Assembly: GCF_030445035.2 (NCBI RefSeq)
Contig: NC_080675.1
Span: 66,914,544-66,978,543 of the forward strand
Source: Dasypus novemcinctus
Lineage: Eukaryota; Chordata; Mammalia; Cingulata; Dasypodidae
Direction of reading: 5' to 3'
Length of the DNA: 64,000 bases
Made by a program: the position numbers and the translations under genes. Positions 49,946 through 60,912 of the stretch are shown here, piece by piece. The notes beneath the pieces are model-generated. The model saw nothing but the letters and a program-made list of their open reading frames with translations, was not told the DNA's origin and ran no database searches. The number at the start of each line of letters is the position of its first letter. The first letter of the stretch is position 1.

Positions 49946-51200
49946 TTAGTACCTTGACTACGCATGTCAGGCCACCAGGTGTTTAACAATCAATTACCCT
50001 GCAGCTTTTGAAGTGGATTTTAGTGAGTAAACTAAGTTAAATTATATAACAAAAGTACCCTTTTTTGGGGGGGGTGAAAGTAAGAGAACCAAGAGAAGGA
50101 AAAACAAGGATGTTTATGTTTTCCCTGTCCTAAAATATATCAGCTAGATGTTTAATATCCCAGTGGTTTACTACTCTAAGAGGAGCCAGGAATCAAACTG
50201 GAGACATTGTACATTCAAGGCTAAAACTCCTCCACTGAGCTAAACTTTCTTGTTAGGTTGATTAGCTCTTCAGAAAGAGTCCCTTTTGCTGGGGCAGGAT
50301 TGACTCTTTGCAATTGGATAAACTGCTGATTAGGAGTCTGTGCTCTCCCCCCCCAAAACACATTTTTTTAAAAAACTCTTTTCTTTCCCAAGGCAGCAGG
50401 AAGTAATAGCCAGTGTGAGAGTTCCCTTTTGAAATTCAAATGGTACCCTGGTGACTTAACTCACCACAGAAAAAAATGACTCTCAGTCTCTTTGAGAGAG
50501 TGCACCCACACCTTGCTGGGAACCCTAAATATGCTCTTGGAAGCTTATTAAGCACTTCCTACTGTCCCCTCCCTTAGATGAGTTGCACAGGACTAGTTAA
50601 TTTCCTGACTCTACCTTTTCCCAGACCAGTTTTCCCTATCCCAGCAAGGTTAGGTAAATCAGCCTACCTCAGCAGATTTGCCTCTCCCCTCTTCCTGGTT
50701 TCTCCTCAAGCCAGCTGGTGTGCTCTTCAAAGCTCAAAAAAGAGGGTCCAGACAATTTAACCTGCACTCAGGGTGACCCCTCTCCACCCTTCACCAGAAC
50801 CCTCCCACTCTCAGAGTTTGTGTCCTCCAGCTGGATGACCAGCAAGGTCAAGGAATGCTATGGCTTCCTGCCCTAAGAGAGGGGCTAAGCCATCCCACAG
50901 CTCCAGCCTCAAGCTCCAGAAACTCACGGTTTTACTTCAGCAATAACTTCTTTTTCGTGCTCTCTCCAGATTGATGCCCTGTAGCCTCCTGCTTTGTGGG
51001 TTCCCAAAACAGCTCACTCAGGCATTGCCCCCACTCAGCCGTTTTTTGTAGGAAAAGATGATATGGGTTCACTTAATCTGATGCCCTCTTGCCCCTCCTC
51101 CTGAGAGTCACTTTGGATGCAAGGACACAATCAGACTGGTGCCGCTGGGGCTGCGGGAGGACTCTGCAAGAAGTGGTGGTGGCAGCGGCAGCTGGAGGAG
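49946..51200 (-). promoter_or_regulatory. L1 5' UTR
   Basis: GC-richer sequence between the element's 5' end and the ORF1 scrap. In L1 this region holds the internal promoter. It begins on the minus strand with 'ctcctccagctgccgctgcc'. It contains a tRNA-Ala-like module (50185-50250). It does not obviously resemble the 5' UTR of the L1 at 10952, so the two elements may belong to different subfamilies. Confidence 0.6.
50185..50250 (-). promoter_or_regulatory. tRNA-Ala-like module with A and B boxes
   Basis: On the minus strand tagctcagtgg (50232-50242) is a perfect match to the A-box consensus and agtttgattcc (50189-50199) a near match to the B box. The two are separated by 32 bases, a normal tRNA spacing. 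The sequence between also follows tRNA-Ala order. The anticodon region and arms are decayed, so it is not a tRNA gene. It is either a nested SINE head or part of the L1 5' UTR. Confidence 0.6.
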
Positions 51201-51214
51201 TCCAAATATGTTTC

Positions 51215-51829
51215 TTACCTACTTTGAGATTAAAATCAGATGTTTTGATTACTCTTCAAGTTAGGGAAATATTTTTCAAATATTCCTTTCTTTAATAGCC
51301 AAAAATGATAGTTTGCAAATATAATTTTATGATTAATCCAATATATGCTAAACATCTGAGATTCAGGCCCTTACCATCAAAAACCGCTTTTTGTAATATT
51401 TGTTTCTATGCAACCTGCTATACTGTTAGCCCTGTATTTGCCTACATATTACATGCAGAGAGAGCCACTCTAAGTTCCTGCATTTTTACCTATCACATCC
51501 ATCTCTCATTGTGAGTGAACCGAAAACAGAGTTTATGGTTCATAAAATCCCCTGAAGTGAATTCATTTCAGGTTGCTCTCTTATTTCAGTTTTGCACATG
51601 GCGTGTTTTACAGAGGTCATCAAAGTCAAGTTTTCATTTAATGTGAGCTAAAAACAGATAAACTCTGAAATTCAGCAATATAAAATTCTAAACAGCTTGT
51701 TGATGTGCTAGTTAAGGAAGCTATTTATAACCTTATATTTTATTCTGAACAACCCTGTACCATATATTGAGATTTGCTTGTTTGTGAATGGGAAGGAAAT
51801 TCTGAAAAATACTCATTAACCTTTGTTTG
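51215..51829. other. unassigned DNA
   Basis: Nothing recognisable beyond the right-hand TSD of the L1. Confidence 0.4.
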
Positions 51830-52030
51830 AGAAGCAGTGTGATAAATGGAGAAAATATGGACTTTAGATGGACCAGGGTTTCAGTACCATTCTGGGCACT
51901 TAACCTCCCTAAATGCCAATTGCCTTGGCTGTAAAAACATAAAAACTAGAATTTGCAAGGTTGTTGTAAGGACTAAATAAGATGACATAGGTAAAGTGAA
52001 TAGAAAGTGAAGCAAGTAACTATTGTATGT
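51830..52030 (+). mobile_element. MIR SINE
   Basis: A sense MIR: 'atatggactttagatggacc', 'gcacttaacctccctaaatg', 'aggttgttgtaaggacta'. Confidence 0.8.
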
Positions 52031-52259
52031 TGGTAACAGACCCTACAACTGAGAGTTCTAATTGTTATTTTACTTGTGAATATATAGAATCTATCAATGC
52101 AAATATAGTAATGTACATTTTTCCAAAGAAATTTTAAATATATTTCATATACATTGTCATCACAACAGTACAATGGGAGAATAATTTTACATTTTACAAA
52201 GAAAAAAGCAATTAGGAACAGAAAGTTTATCTAAAGTGAGAGCAACTTGTTAATATTTA

Positions 52260-53380
52260 GTCCATTTTAAAACACTTCCACTATCCCCAAAAGAACCCTC
52301 ATACCCATTTGCTGTCACTCCCTATTTCCTACCAACCCTTCCCCCAACTCTAAGCAACCACTTATTTACTTTCTATCTCTAAAGATTTATCTATACTAGA
52401 CATTTCATATAAATTGAACCATGTAATACCTTGTCTTTTTTAACTGACTTATTGCACTTAGCATACTGTTTTTAAGGTTCATCTATTTTGTAGCATGCAT
52501 CAGTACTGCATTCGTTTTTATTGTCAAATAATATTCCATTTTGTGAAATACTATATATTTTGTTTATCCATTCCTTAGTTGATGGATATTTGGATTATTT
52601 CCACCTTTTAGCTATATGAATAAACCTGTGTAATAAAATTTCTGACTCCATTTTTGATATTTGATCACTGATAGCTTTTAAGTCTCACCCCTCTCTCTTT
52701 ACCTTCTGCCCCACACCTGGGAAAGCTAATAAAAAAGCCCAGGTATTCCCTTCTTTGGTTCCAGCTGAGAGTTCAAACCACAAGCAGAAACCCTCACCCC
52801 TGTCCTACCCCATAACCACCAAAAATATCCCCAAGTTAGTCTTTTTTCCCTGGTGTTTCAAGCCATTTGTAGACTTGCTTGGGAGCAACCCTGTTCTCCC
52901 CAGAAAACCTTATTGTATGAGTGATAAGCCTTTCATATTTTCTTGGTCAGTGTGTGTCATCAGAGCCTCAACATATGAATGAATCAATGTTTGGTGGGGT
53001 CCATTGTACTTCTGTAGAAGGGCTACAAAAATGTGCTGAAATGAACATTGTTGTACAAGTTTTTTGTGTGAACATATATTTTCAATTATCTTGGTTACAT
53101 AACTAGAAGTGGAATTTCTGGGTCATATGGTAATGTATGACCCAAAAACATATTTAACTTTTTGAAAATCTGCCAAAACGTTTTCTAAAGCAACTGCATC
53201 AGTAGATATTTCCACCAGCACTGAATAGTGGGACACTTGTCATCGGTGGTCTTTTGTCTTATAAAGAAGTATCTCATTGTGTTTTGGATTTGCATTTTCC
53301 TAATGGCTAATAACACTACACACCTTTTCATTTGTGTATCTTCTTTGAGGAAATGTTCATTAAAATCTAGAGAACTTTCT
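52260..53380 (-). mobile_element. ancient L1M 3' end, antisense, split by an LTR
   Basis: 'ctaagcaaccacttatttac', 'tattccattttgtgaaatac', 'tagttgatggatatttggat' and later 'gtggaatttctgggtcatat' and 'tttgcattttcctaatggct' follow the complement of the 3' end of old L1. The middle is displaced by unrelated sequence at about 52628-53030. Confidence 0.8.
52628..52973 (+). mobile_element. ERV1-like solo LTR
   Basis: The region is C-rich, unlike its L1 host, and contains 'ctaataaaaaagccc' and an end like 'gtgataagcctttcatattt' / 'tcttggtcagtgtgtgtcat' / 'cctcaaca', an arrangement I associate with R-U5 of gammaretrovirus-like LTRs. About 50 further bases before the L1 resumes are unexplained. Boundaries are approximate. 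No coding sequence. Confidence 0.6.
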
Positions 53381-53660
53381 AGAAAGAAATAAAATACAAA
53401 CTAAGAAATAAAAATACTAATATACATCATTTTAGATAATGGATGTTATTGAACGTTGGATATATTTGAACCAGAGTTTCAACTGAATTAGATTATAATG
53501 TCAGTACCATTTCCAATTCCAACCAATTAACTCCAGTTACTGTTGACTGCTAAATGGAAAAGATAGGACTATGACCAAACTTAGAATATGATTCATTGAT
53601 TATTTAGTGATTAATTTGCTCAATAATTATATATCATATATGTACTATGTGCAAGCCCTT

Positions 53661-54200
53661 GGGAATATATTTCATGAGATTCTTCTAGTTGCATGTAATA
53701 GAAAACTCACATCAAACTGACTTTAAGGGGGAAAAGGGGGGAATTTATAGATTCACAAAACTGAAAAGCCCAGGGGACAATCTGGTTTCATTTGAGTCAT
53801 TTGTGTCAATAGACACAAGCCATGGCAGCAGGGTCTGGTAACATTTGCTCTGTTCAGCTCTCAACTCTTTCCCTTGTATTGCTTCCAAATGTCAGTCTCC
53901 GTCCCTCCTCTTTGTAGCCCCCAGAAGCTCTAGGCTTTTATCATCACAGAATCAAGTCTATAAGAAAGAGAGTGTGCTTCTCTCTTGATAGTCACAGTAA
54001 ATGGCTTGATAGCACATCTTATTGGCTCTGATATTTTGTCATGTGACCAACCCTAACAATCACTTTGGCACACTTTGAGTCACAATTTGAGCATAGGGTA
54101 AAGTTGAAAAAATCAACCAAGAGTGGAGGAGGAACAGGCATCCTAAGGAAAATCATGATACTGTTACCAGAAAATGGTGCTGTTCAGGCAAAAACAAATA
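53661..54200 (+). mobile_element. ancient interspersed repeat, family not assigned
   Basis: 'gcatgtaatagaaaactcac', 'agcccaggggacaatctggt', 'tgtcatgtgaccaaccctaa' and 'gatactgttaccagaaaatg' form a series I recognise from an abundant old mammalian repeat, but I cannot name it. It is non-coding. Confidence 0.5.
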
Positions 54201-54460
54201 ATGCTCACTAGAATTGGTAAATATAAAATGTTCCTTCCCCCAATGAGTTTATAGTTTAGAGGTAAATTATGATCATTATATTCAACCTAGCTGTTTAAAA
54301 GTGAGGACAGAGTTCAAAGAGTTTCAGCATCTGGCACATTGCTTGCGGTCATTAAATAACTCGTCCTGTCTTCTTGTCTTACTTTATTTTTCTTTCTCAG
54401 ATTTAGGCTCTGGTACAGTACCTTATATTGCAACTTTAAAAAGTATAAATTTTAATGCAG

Positions 54461-54776
54461 GGAAGCAAACTTGGCCCAATGGATAGGGAGTCCACCTACT
54501 GCATGGGAGGTTTGCGATTCAAACCCCGGACCTCCTTGACCCGTGTGGAGCTGGCCCATGCGCAGCGCTGATGCGCACAAGGAGTGCAGTGCCACGCACG
54601 GGTGTCGGAGAGCCCCATGTGCAAGGAGTGTACCCCTTAAGAAGAGCCACTTAGCGCGAAAGAAAATGCAGCCTGCCCAAGAAAGGCATTGCACACACAG
54701 AGAGTTGACACAGCAAGATGACGCAACAAAATGAAACACAGGTTTCCGGTGCTGCTGATAAGGATAGAAGCGGTTA
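54461..54776 (+). mobile_element. DAS-type SINE lacking its 3' tail
   Basis: A well-preserved tRNA-like head ('ggaagcaaacttggcccaat', B-box-like 'gcgattcaaaccccgg') and the body up to 'gataaggatagaagcggtta'. The last part of the body, present at 45076-45482 ('acacagcgaatggacacaga'), and the A-tail are missing. No TSD was found. Confidence 0.85.
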
Positions 54777-55439
54777 CGTAAGAGCTTAAGTCAGAGATAC
54801 TCATGTGGATGCAATTCAAAATGCTCTGCTTTAATGGGTTCCTGAATATTTTTGTAAATCCAGACTTCTTACAACATAGGTGTCTGCATGCAGGTTTTTA
54901 CAGCTGAACATAGGAGCTAGAGGATATGCTAAAGTATCAGAAGCATCAATAGTGTGGAAATGAAACCCATAACATGATGAAGTGAAGATATATAACAGGA
55001 TGTTTTTAGGAATTATGTGATAGATTTATATACAGATATCATTTTAAGGTAGTTCATAAAAATATAAAATTGAATATAAATGAGTATTTAGCATAAATTC
55101 AAATAAGTCATTCACAGTTTACTCAAAATTGTTAATTTCCAAGTTAGATATAACCTTTAATTAATTAGCCTTTTCTGATTTAAAATTTTTATTCTCCCCA
55201 AAACTGCCACTATCCTCTTAGAATTCTTCCAGTCACTCTGCATTCTCTCCCAGAGGGAGAGATGTGAAGGAGGGGTGCTGCTATAATCTTGAAAGATTTA
55301 TTTAACCTTGTTGACATGCCATACAACCAGGGACAATGGTGGCTGTTTCTCTGTGGGTGCAATGGGGTTACTGAATGGTGACTTATTTGATACCACCTTG
55401 GCTGCTGAAATGGAGAAGTAAAGATCAGTACTAAAGCCT
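54777..55439. other. unassigned DNA
   Basis: The 117-codon open frame on the minus strand at 55210-55563 does not resemble a known protein and runs into L1 sequence. No repeat was recognised. Confidence 0.4.
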
Positions 55440-56715
55440 GGCTTATTTCACTAAACATGAGGTCTTTAAGGTTCATCCATTTTGTAGCATGTATCAGAAC
55501 CTCATTCATTTTTTGGCTGAGTAATATTCCACTGCATGTAAATACTGCATTTTCCTTACCCATTCAACTATTTCTTTTTAAGATTTATTTATTTATTTCT
55601 CTCCCCTCCCCTCCCCACCCCGGTTGTCTGTTCTCTGTGTCTATTTGCTGCGTCTTCTTTGTCCACTTCTGTTATTGTCAGTGGCACAGGAATCTGTGTT
55701 TCTTTTTGTTGCATCATCTTGCTGCATCAGCAATATGTGTGAATGGCACCATTCCTGGGCAGGCTGCACTTTCTTTCGCGCTGGGTGGCTCTCCTTACGG
55801 GGCATACTCCTTGCGCGTGGGGCTCCCTTACCCGGGGGACACCCCTGTGTAGCAGGGCACTCCTTGCGCGCATCAGCACTGCACATGGGCCAGCTCCACA
55901 CGGGTCAAGGAGGCCCAGGGTTTAAACCGTGGACCTCCCATGTGGTAGACGGACGCCCTAACCGCTGGGCCAAGTCCGCTGCCCCCATTCAATTATTGAT
56001 GGACACTTGTGTTGCTTCCAACTTTTGACTATTATGAATAGTGCTGCTATAAACATTGTCACACAAATATCTGCTCATCTTGTTTTCAGTTCTTTGGGGC
56101 ATATACCCACAAGTGGGATTGCAGGATCATATGGCTGCTTTCTGTTTAACTTTTTGAGGAACTGTTTTCCACAGTGGCTACATCATTTTACATTCCCAGG
56201 TACAATGTATGAAGCTTCTTATTTCTCCCCATCCTTCCTATTATTTTCTTTTTTAGTAGTAAACATCCTAGTGTGTTTGAGGTGCTATTTCATTGTGACT
56301 GATTTTCTTTACTCTAGTGACTAATGATCTTAATCATCTTTTCATGTGCTTATTGGTCATCTGCATATTTTCTTTGGAGAAATGCCTATTCAAGTCCTTT
56401 GCCCATTTTTTAATTGGATTCCTTGCCTTTTTGTTATTGAATTATACTTCATTATGTATTTTGTGTTTTAAACTCTTTTCAGATACATCATTTCAGAATA
56501 TTTTTTCCCATTCAGGAGGTTGTCTTTTTACTTTTTCAATAAAGTCCTTCGATGTGAAATGATTTGAATTTTGATGAAATCCCATTTATCTGGGTTTTTT
56601 TTTTCTTTTGTTGCTTGTGCTTTCGAAGTCATATCTAAGAATCCTTTGCCTAATACAAAGTCCTAAGGATTTTCCCCTATTCTAAGAGTTGCATGGTTTT
56701 AGTTCTTTTTTTAGA
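55440..56715 (-). mobile_element. ancient L1M 3' end, antisense, split by a SINE
   Basis: 'aggttcatccattttgtagc', 'gagtaatattccactgcatg', then after the SINE 'attattgatggacacttgtg', 'atatggctgctttctgttta', 'aaatgcctattcaagtcctt' and 'tctaagaatcctttgcctaa'. This is the complement of L1M ORF2 end and 3' UTR. The open frames on the plus strand here are not genes. Confidence 0.85.
55573..55983 (-). mobile_element. DAS-type SINE, complete
   Basis: Antisense SINE with the A-tail complement at 55573-55600, the body with 'gtttctttttgttgcatcat', and the tRNA-like head at about 55912-55983. It is flanked by a 14-bp duplication with one mismatch, cccattcaactatt (55559-55572) and cccattcaattatt (55984-55997). 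The 131- and 134-codon open frames across it are composition artefacts. Confidence 0.9.
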
Positions 56716-57129
56716 TTGTTGATTGCATACTATATTTTTTAAACATTTATTCTCCTCAGCATTTCCAACTTCTATTTTCAAACTTTATTCCTTCTTTGAG
56801 ACAAGTTCTTATTTACTCTGGAAAAGCAACCAAATAACTTTTCCAGGATTTCCAATATTAAGTGTTCAGAAAAGATCTATAAATATTAATACATTTTCTA
56901 GCCAATTACAAGAAATGTTCAAATACAGATTGCAAATAACCAGGTTAGGAATGACAATACCCTCAAGGAGCTATTTGGATGTAAATACAATCAAAGAGGG
57001 CTGGATTATTTCATTTAAAGGACAAACTAAATTTTGAAAGGAACTTAAAAAATAAACACTTATCAAACATGAGTTTAGCAGTTATTTTCCAATGTTATAG
57101 AAGTTAAATGAAAACAAAGTGTTCCTGTT
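56716..57129. other. unassigned DNA
   Basis: A 104-codon open frame at 56723-57037 has no recognisable resemblance and no gene context. Confidence 0.4.
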
Positions 57130-57340
57130 GTCAGTGGGCTTTGGAATCAGATGATTTGGGGTTCACATTCCCCTTTATCCTATATCAGCTACATAATCTT
57201 GGAAAATTTATTCAAGCTTCATAGCATTCCCATCTATAAATGGAAATAATTTACCTACCTCACAGGTTTGTTGAGAGGATTATTCAAGAATATGAAGTTA
57301 AGGAGCTTAGTAAGTAAACGCTGAGAGCAAACATTTAATA
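57130..57340 (+). mobile_element. MIR SINE
   Basis: A sense MIR: 'tggaatcagatgatttgggg', 'ttccattc-like catctataaatgg' and 'cctacctcacaggtttgttg'. Confidence 0.85.
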
Positions 57341-58680
57341 GAGTTAACACAATAAATATGAGGTTTCCTTTACATTAGCATATAGAGTTGCATATGAGTG
57401 CAAAATAAATAAATAAGTAAATTGTTCCTACAAGACCATAAAGGTAATAAAGTGGGCTACCAGGTAACTTTTAAAATCTCCTCCTCAGAGTTCTTAAAAT
57501 AGATAAAACTGTTTCTCTAATAGGCTGGGGATGTGCCTTACATCTCAACAGATTCATCTGTCTCTTTAGTGACCTTCCATCTCCAATTGTTTCCACTTAT
57601 GATTTAATGGTTATAAGCCTCTTGTTCAACAAACAGAAGAGCTTCTATTCTCAGAGGAAGGCAGTGCTCTTGATTCAAATTAAAATTCATGACAGAACCC
57701 TCAAAATCTTTCACTCTAACACCATCTTAAATGTTCTTTCTCTTCCTAGCTTGAGGACCAAGTATTTGGATCCTTTCATATTAATTACTGGTTATCCCTT
57801 ACCAGCATGACAAAACCAAGAAAGCATGGGTTTGGGATGAAAAGACTTGATATTAAGTCTTGGCTTCAGCATCATTCCTAAACTATAGTTTCTACATTTG
57901 TATATGAAAACTGCCCTGTGTATCTCACGTATAAAGTCAACATTTAACTTATTACTTAGGAGGATAGTATAAAGCACATAAAGCATCGATACAATAATGA
58001 GAAACTCTTTAACAAGACCATACTGAGACTCTAAAGGGAAATTTCAGGCAATTAAATAATTAGTGCAATGGGTAGTTATGATAAGGAAACACTGTGTTTT
58101 ATTTTATAATAAACCATAATAAAGGATCTCTCTTTTATGTGAAATACCTTTCCCTCTACTCACTAAAGTATCCTTCTAATTTAAATTTCTTCTATGACTC
58201 ACCATTAAACAAACTTGGCCCTCACTAATCATTCTGTCTCTGATAGGTTCCATAGGTTCCATCAATATACTAGGTGTTCTTTCCATCAACCTTATTGTGT
58301 ATGTGTGTGGGTGTACACACATAAAACTGTAGCTGTTTTTTAATATATAGATCTTTTGTGTTTGTATTATATTTATCTGTGATTGCCTTGTTCTTATATT
58401 TGACCATGTTTCCATTCCCTTTACAACTTTTCATTATCCTAATATAATATGCTTGATAGAGTAGTGTTTTAAAGTAAATTTCTTTTGGAATTTAGTATAC
58501 ACAGAAAATATGTTAGGTAGATATTTAATTACTCTTGACATTTATTTGACTCTACATATAAAAAATAACTATTAATCCTGATTTCTTGAGGATTCAGTTT
58601 TCATTTGGACTTATAGCGACATCCCAGATGAAAAAAGGGGGAAAAGTTGTTTTGGAATTTTCAGATATACAAGTTTTACT
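57341..58680. other. unassigned DNA
   Basis: No gene or repeat was recognised. A TG/CA-rich patch lies at about 58298-58325. Confidence 0.4.
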
Positions 58681-58814
58681 TGTGTATACAGCAAGCAATA
58701 TATAGTCATTGTTGAAAGAAAGAAACTAGGAACTAAAGAGAAGTGAAAAGAGTCTCCTAAAATTCAACCACTATGGTTACAATTCATGATATTTTATTCA
58801 GGGGAATATACCAT

Positions 58815-60904
58815 TTTTTTTTAAGGTTTTAAAAGTGTCATTTATTGATTGAAAATAAAGGTGTAGATAAGCTCTTGGTAGCATGGAATCCATTTTTTAA
58901 TGAACTTGAAGTACATGAAGACTCCTTAAATCTTTCACTGTTTATCTTGGGTGTGCTTATAACAACCACCGTATTCAAATGTAGGTGAATTTTCAACATT
59001 TTACTGAAAAAAAATTTTTAAAAATTCTTCCTTACGCAGCTCTCCATAGTTTGACAAACTTTTAGAAAGAGATACATAAAAATAATGTGATAGTGTACAT
59101 TAAACATTTATTACTAGCTGGTGATGTGCTAAGACAATGATCATGTAGCCTAAATATTGGTTGCAATTACAACAAAGCTTAATCCAGCCCAGCATATACA
59201 AGTGAAGATGTGCCTGAATACGTATAGTATGTATAAAAGTGATACTGAAACAATTATACATATAGCTTTTAAAAATATATATAGCACCCACTAAATGCCA
59301 TTTTACCTCATTCAACTCTCATTATTCTATGAAAGTTGTCTTTTTTAAATTTCTCTAGGATTTCTGATAGCCAGGCAGTACCATAGAAGGGAAGGAAGAT
59401 ACCATAACATTTGCTTCCCTTCTAAATAACAACAGTGAAGCAAAAATAAATTTGGCATTAACAAGCACTCCAGAAGGAACACTGGTGCTTTAAACAATGA
59501 CTTACGCAATGCTTTGTGAAAAGACCCATACATTTTCTGTTAAGATACTATTAGGAAGAAATCCTGATAAATCAACATTTCCACTTTATATGGGGCACCA
59601 AGACAATGCAACTAAGTGACTAAATGACTACAACCAAAAAGAATTAATCTCAGCAGTCAAATGTACCTTGGCCTTAAATAAAAAAAGTGCTCATTATGAA
59701 AGAGCCGATCCTATGTTCCTTGTCCCAGATTCAGAATGCCTAAGAAACAATTTTTTGTGTGTAAAACCGCATCATTCTAATTAAGTCATTTAAAATCTTT
59801 ATTCCCTTTTTGTTTTAAGGTATATAGCTCCCAACAGGCATCTTTGGTATAAATTTGTTTTAGAAAGTCTCAACATAAGAGTTAAATATTCATTCATTAT
59901 TTAACATGTCAGTTCTCTTTATTTTCATTTATACTGAAATATTGCACTGATCTTTGGTTTCATAAAACCAGGCTTCACATTATAATTTAAGTTTCCTTTG
60001 TCAAATATAGTGATGTAATAAATGCACATTGCCTGACTGTGTCATTTTTATGCATACACATTAGATTAAGAGAAACTAACATTCAAACTTTCATCTATCT
60101 AGAAAAGGTATCTTTCTTTCCTGCAGCATTCTAATTCATATTTAAGTCCCGCAATTTCTCACTTGATTAACCAAAGTTCCCTTAAAAAATAAATAGTACT
60201 TTTGTTTAGGTCTGAATGAAGCGGCTTAGCACACAGCAATACTGATAAACATCTTATACCATTAGCGAACATGGACATGAAGGCAGTGAACAGCTACAGT
60301 GTGTGAAATGCCACAAGAAGTCATCAACAAGGGAGGAGAGTTATGTCAGTCCAGTTTCTTCAAGAACACTACGTGGGGTTTCAGCTTCCTCCTGCAGGAG
60401 ATCTGCCTGCTCAATTGCCTTGAGGACATTTTCCTTGGATGGTTCCTGAACTTTCCCTCCCTAAAGAAACTCATCCAAAATAAAATAAGCTTTCTCAAAA
60501 TTAAAGATGATCTCAAGTTCACCCACACTGCCAAAATACTTGTCAAGTAATTCCACGTAACAATGAATTATTTCCAGGGTAATTAGTTCATTGTCCTGAT
60601 CTGCAATAGCACAGCAAAAATACAGACTAGCATATCTTTTGTAAACACTCTTCAGATCTCGCCACTCAAGAAAGCTGCACGTTTTAGGTTTATGTGCTAA
60701 AACAGTCTGAACAAGTTCCCTGGCGATCTTTTTCTTCTCTTTGTCTGACAGTGGGACATACCATTTCTGCAGTTGAAGCCTTCCCTGACTACTAAAAAGC
60801 AACATAAACTGCATCTTGGCCTCGGGCCGCGGGCGCCTCGGAGCTCGGGGGCAGCGAAGGGGAAACCCCTGTCGCCGAGGTGAAAAGGAGCAGCCGTTTC
60901 AGCT
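58815..60904 (-). pseudogene. AP1S2P: processed pseudogene of AP-1 sigma-1B (AP1S2)
   Basis: AP1S2 is a small (sigma) subunit of the AP-1 clathrin adaptor that sorts cargo at the trans-Golgi network and endosomes. This intronless copy spans the whole frame at 60814-60341 on the minus strand: 157 codons from ATG to TAA, the full AP1S2 length, in one register. The parts are the start 'MQFMLLFS', the core '[15 protein letters not shown]' and 'SFLEWRDLK', and the tail '...SVLEETGLT'; the last fits AP1S2 rather than its paralogues. One nonsense codon (tag, 60463-60461) replaces residue 118, with no frameshift. A GC-rich 5' UTR (60815-60904) and about 1.5 kb of 3' UTR are also present. An A-tail (T-run 58815-58822) and an 8-bp duplication tataccat (58807-58814 and 60905-60912) show L1-mediated copying of an mRNA. 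Paralogue choice is from memory. Confidence 0.9.
58841..58846 (-). terminator. poly(A) signal of the AP1S2 retrocopy
   Basis: The complement of tttatt gives AATAAA 18 bases before the A-tail of the retrocopy. That is a normal mRNA spacing, so the tail marks the true end of the source transcript. Confidence 0.8.
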
Positions 60905-60912
60905 TATACCAT

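Larger units (their letters stand above)
45006..51200 (-). mobile_element. near-complete but internally deleted lineage L1 with nested SINE
   Basis: The element is bounded by a 14-bp duplication with one mismatch, tccaaatgtgtttc (44992-45005) and tccaaatatgtttc (51201-51214). The antisense tail is the T-rich start at 45006-45014. On the minus strand it reads: 5' UTR (51200-49946), a short ORF1 C-terminal piece (49945-49850), part of ORF2 (49845-48170), then a very long 3' UTR (48170-45006) holding a DAS SINE. Most of ORF1, the endonuclease and the ORF2 C-terminus are missing, so it cannot move by itself. Apart from the SINE the length is about 5.8 kb. The 3' UTR makes up roughly half of it. 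Confidence 0.85.

Noticed and set aside
50185-50250. A tRNA-Ala gene
   Set aside because: A and B boxes are present but the acceptor stem and anticodon arm do not pair, so it is a tRNA-derived relic.
55457-56028. Open frames of 131 and 134 codons
   Set aside because: They cross the antisense DAS SINE and ancient L1 sequence, and share peptide pieces with the open frame at 38559-38996.
60253-60262. A 10-base match (cttataccat) to the 5' boundary of the AP1S2 retrocopy, taken at first as its TSD
   Set aside because: No A-tail follows it and the sequence beyond continues like 3' UTR. The site at 58807-58814 has an A-tail and a correctly placed poly(A) signal, so it is the better boundary.
60299-60550. 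An 83-codon open frame on the plus strand
   Set aside because: It is the antisense shadow of the AP1S2-like reading frame at 60814-60341.
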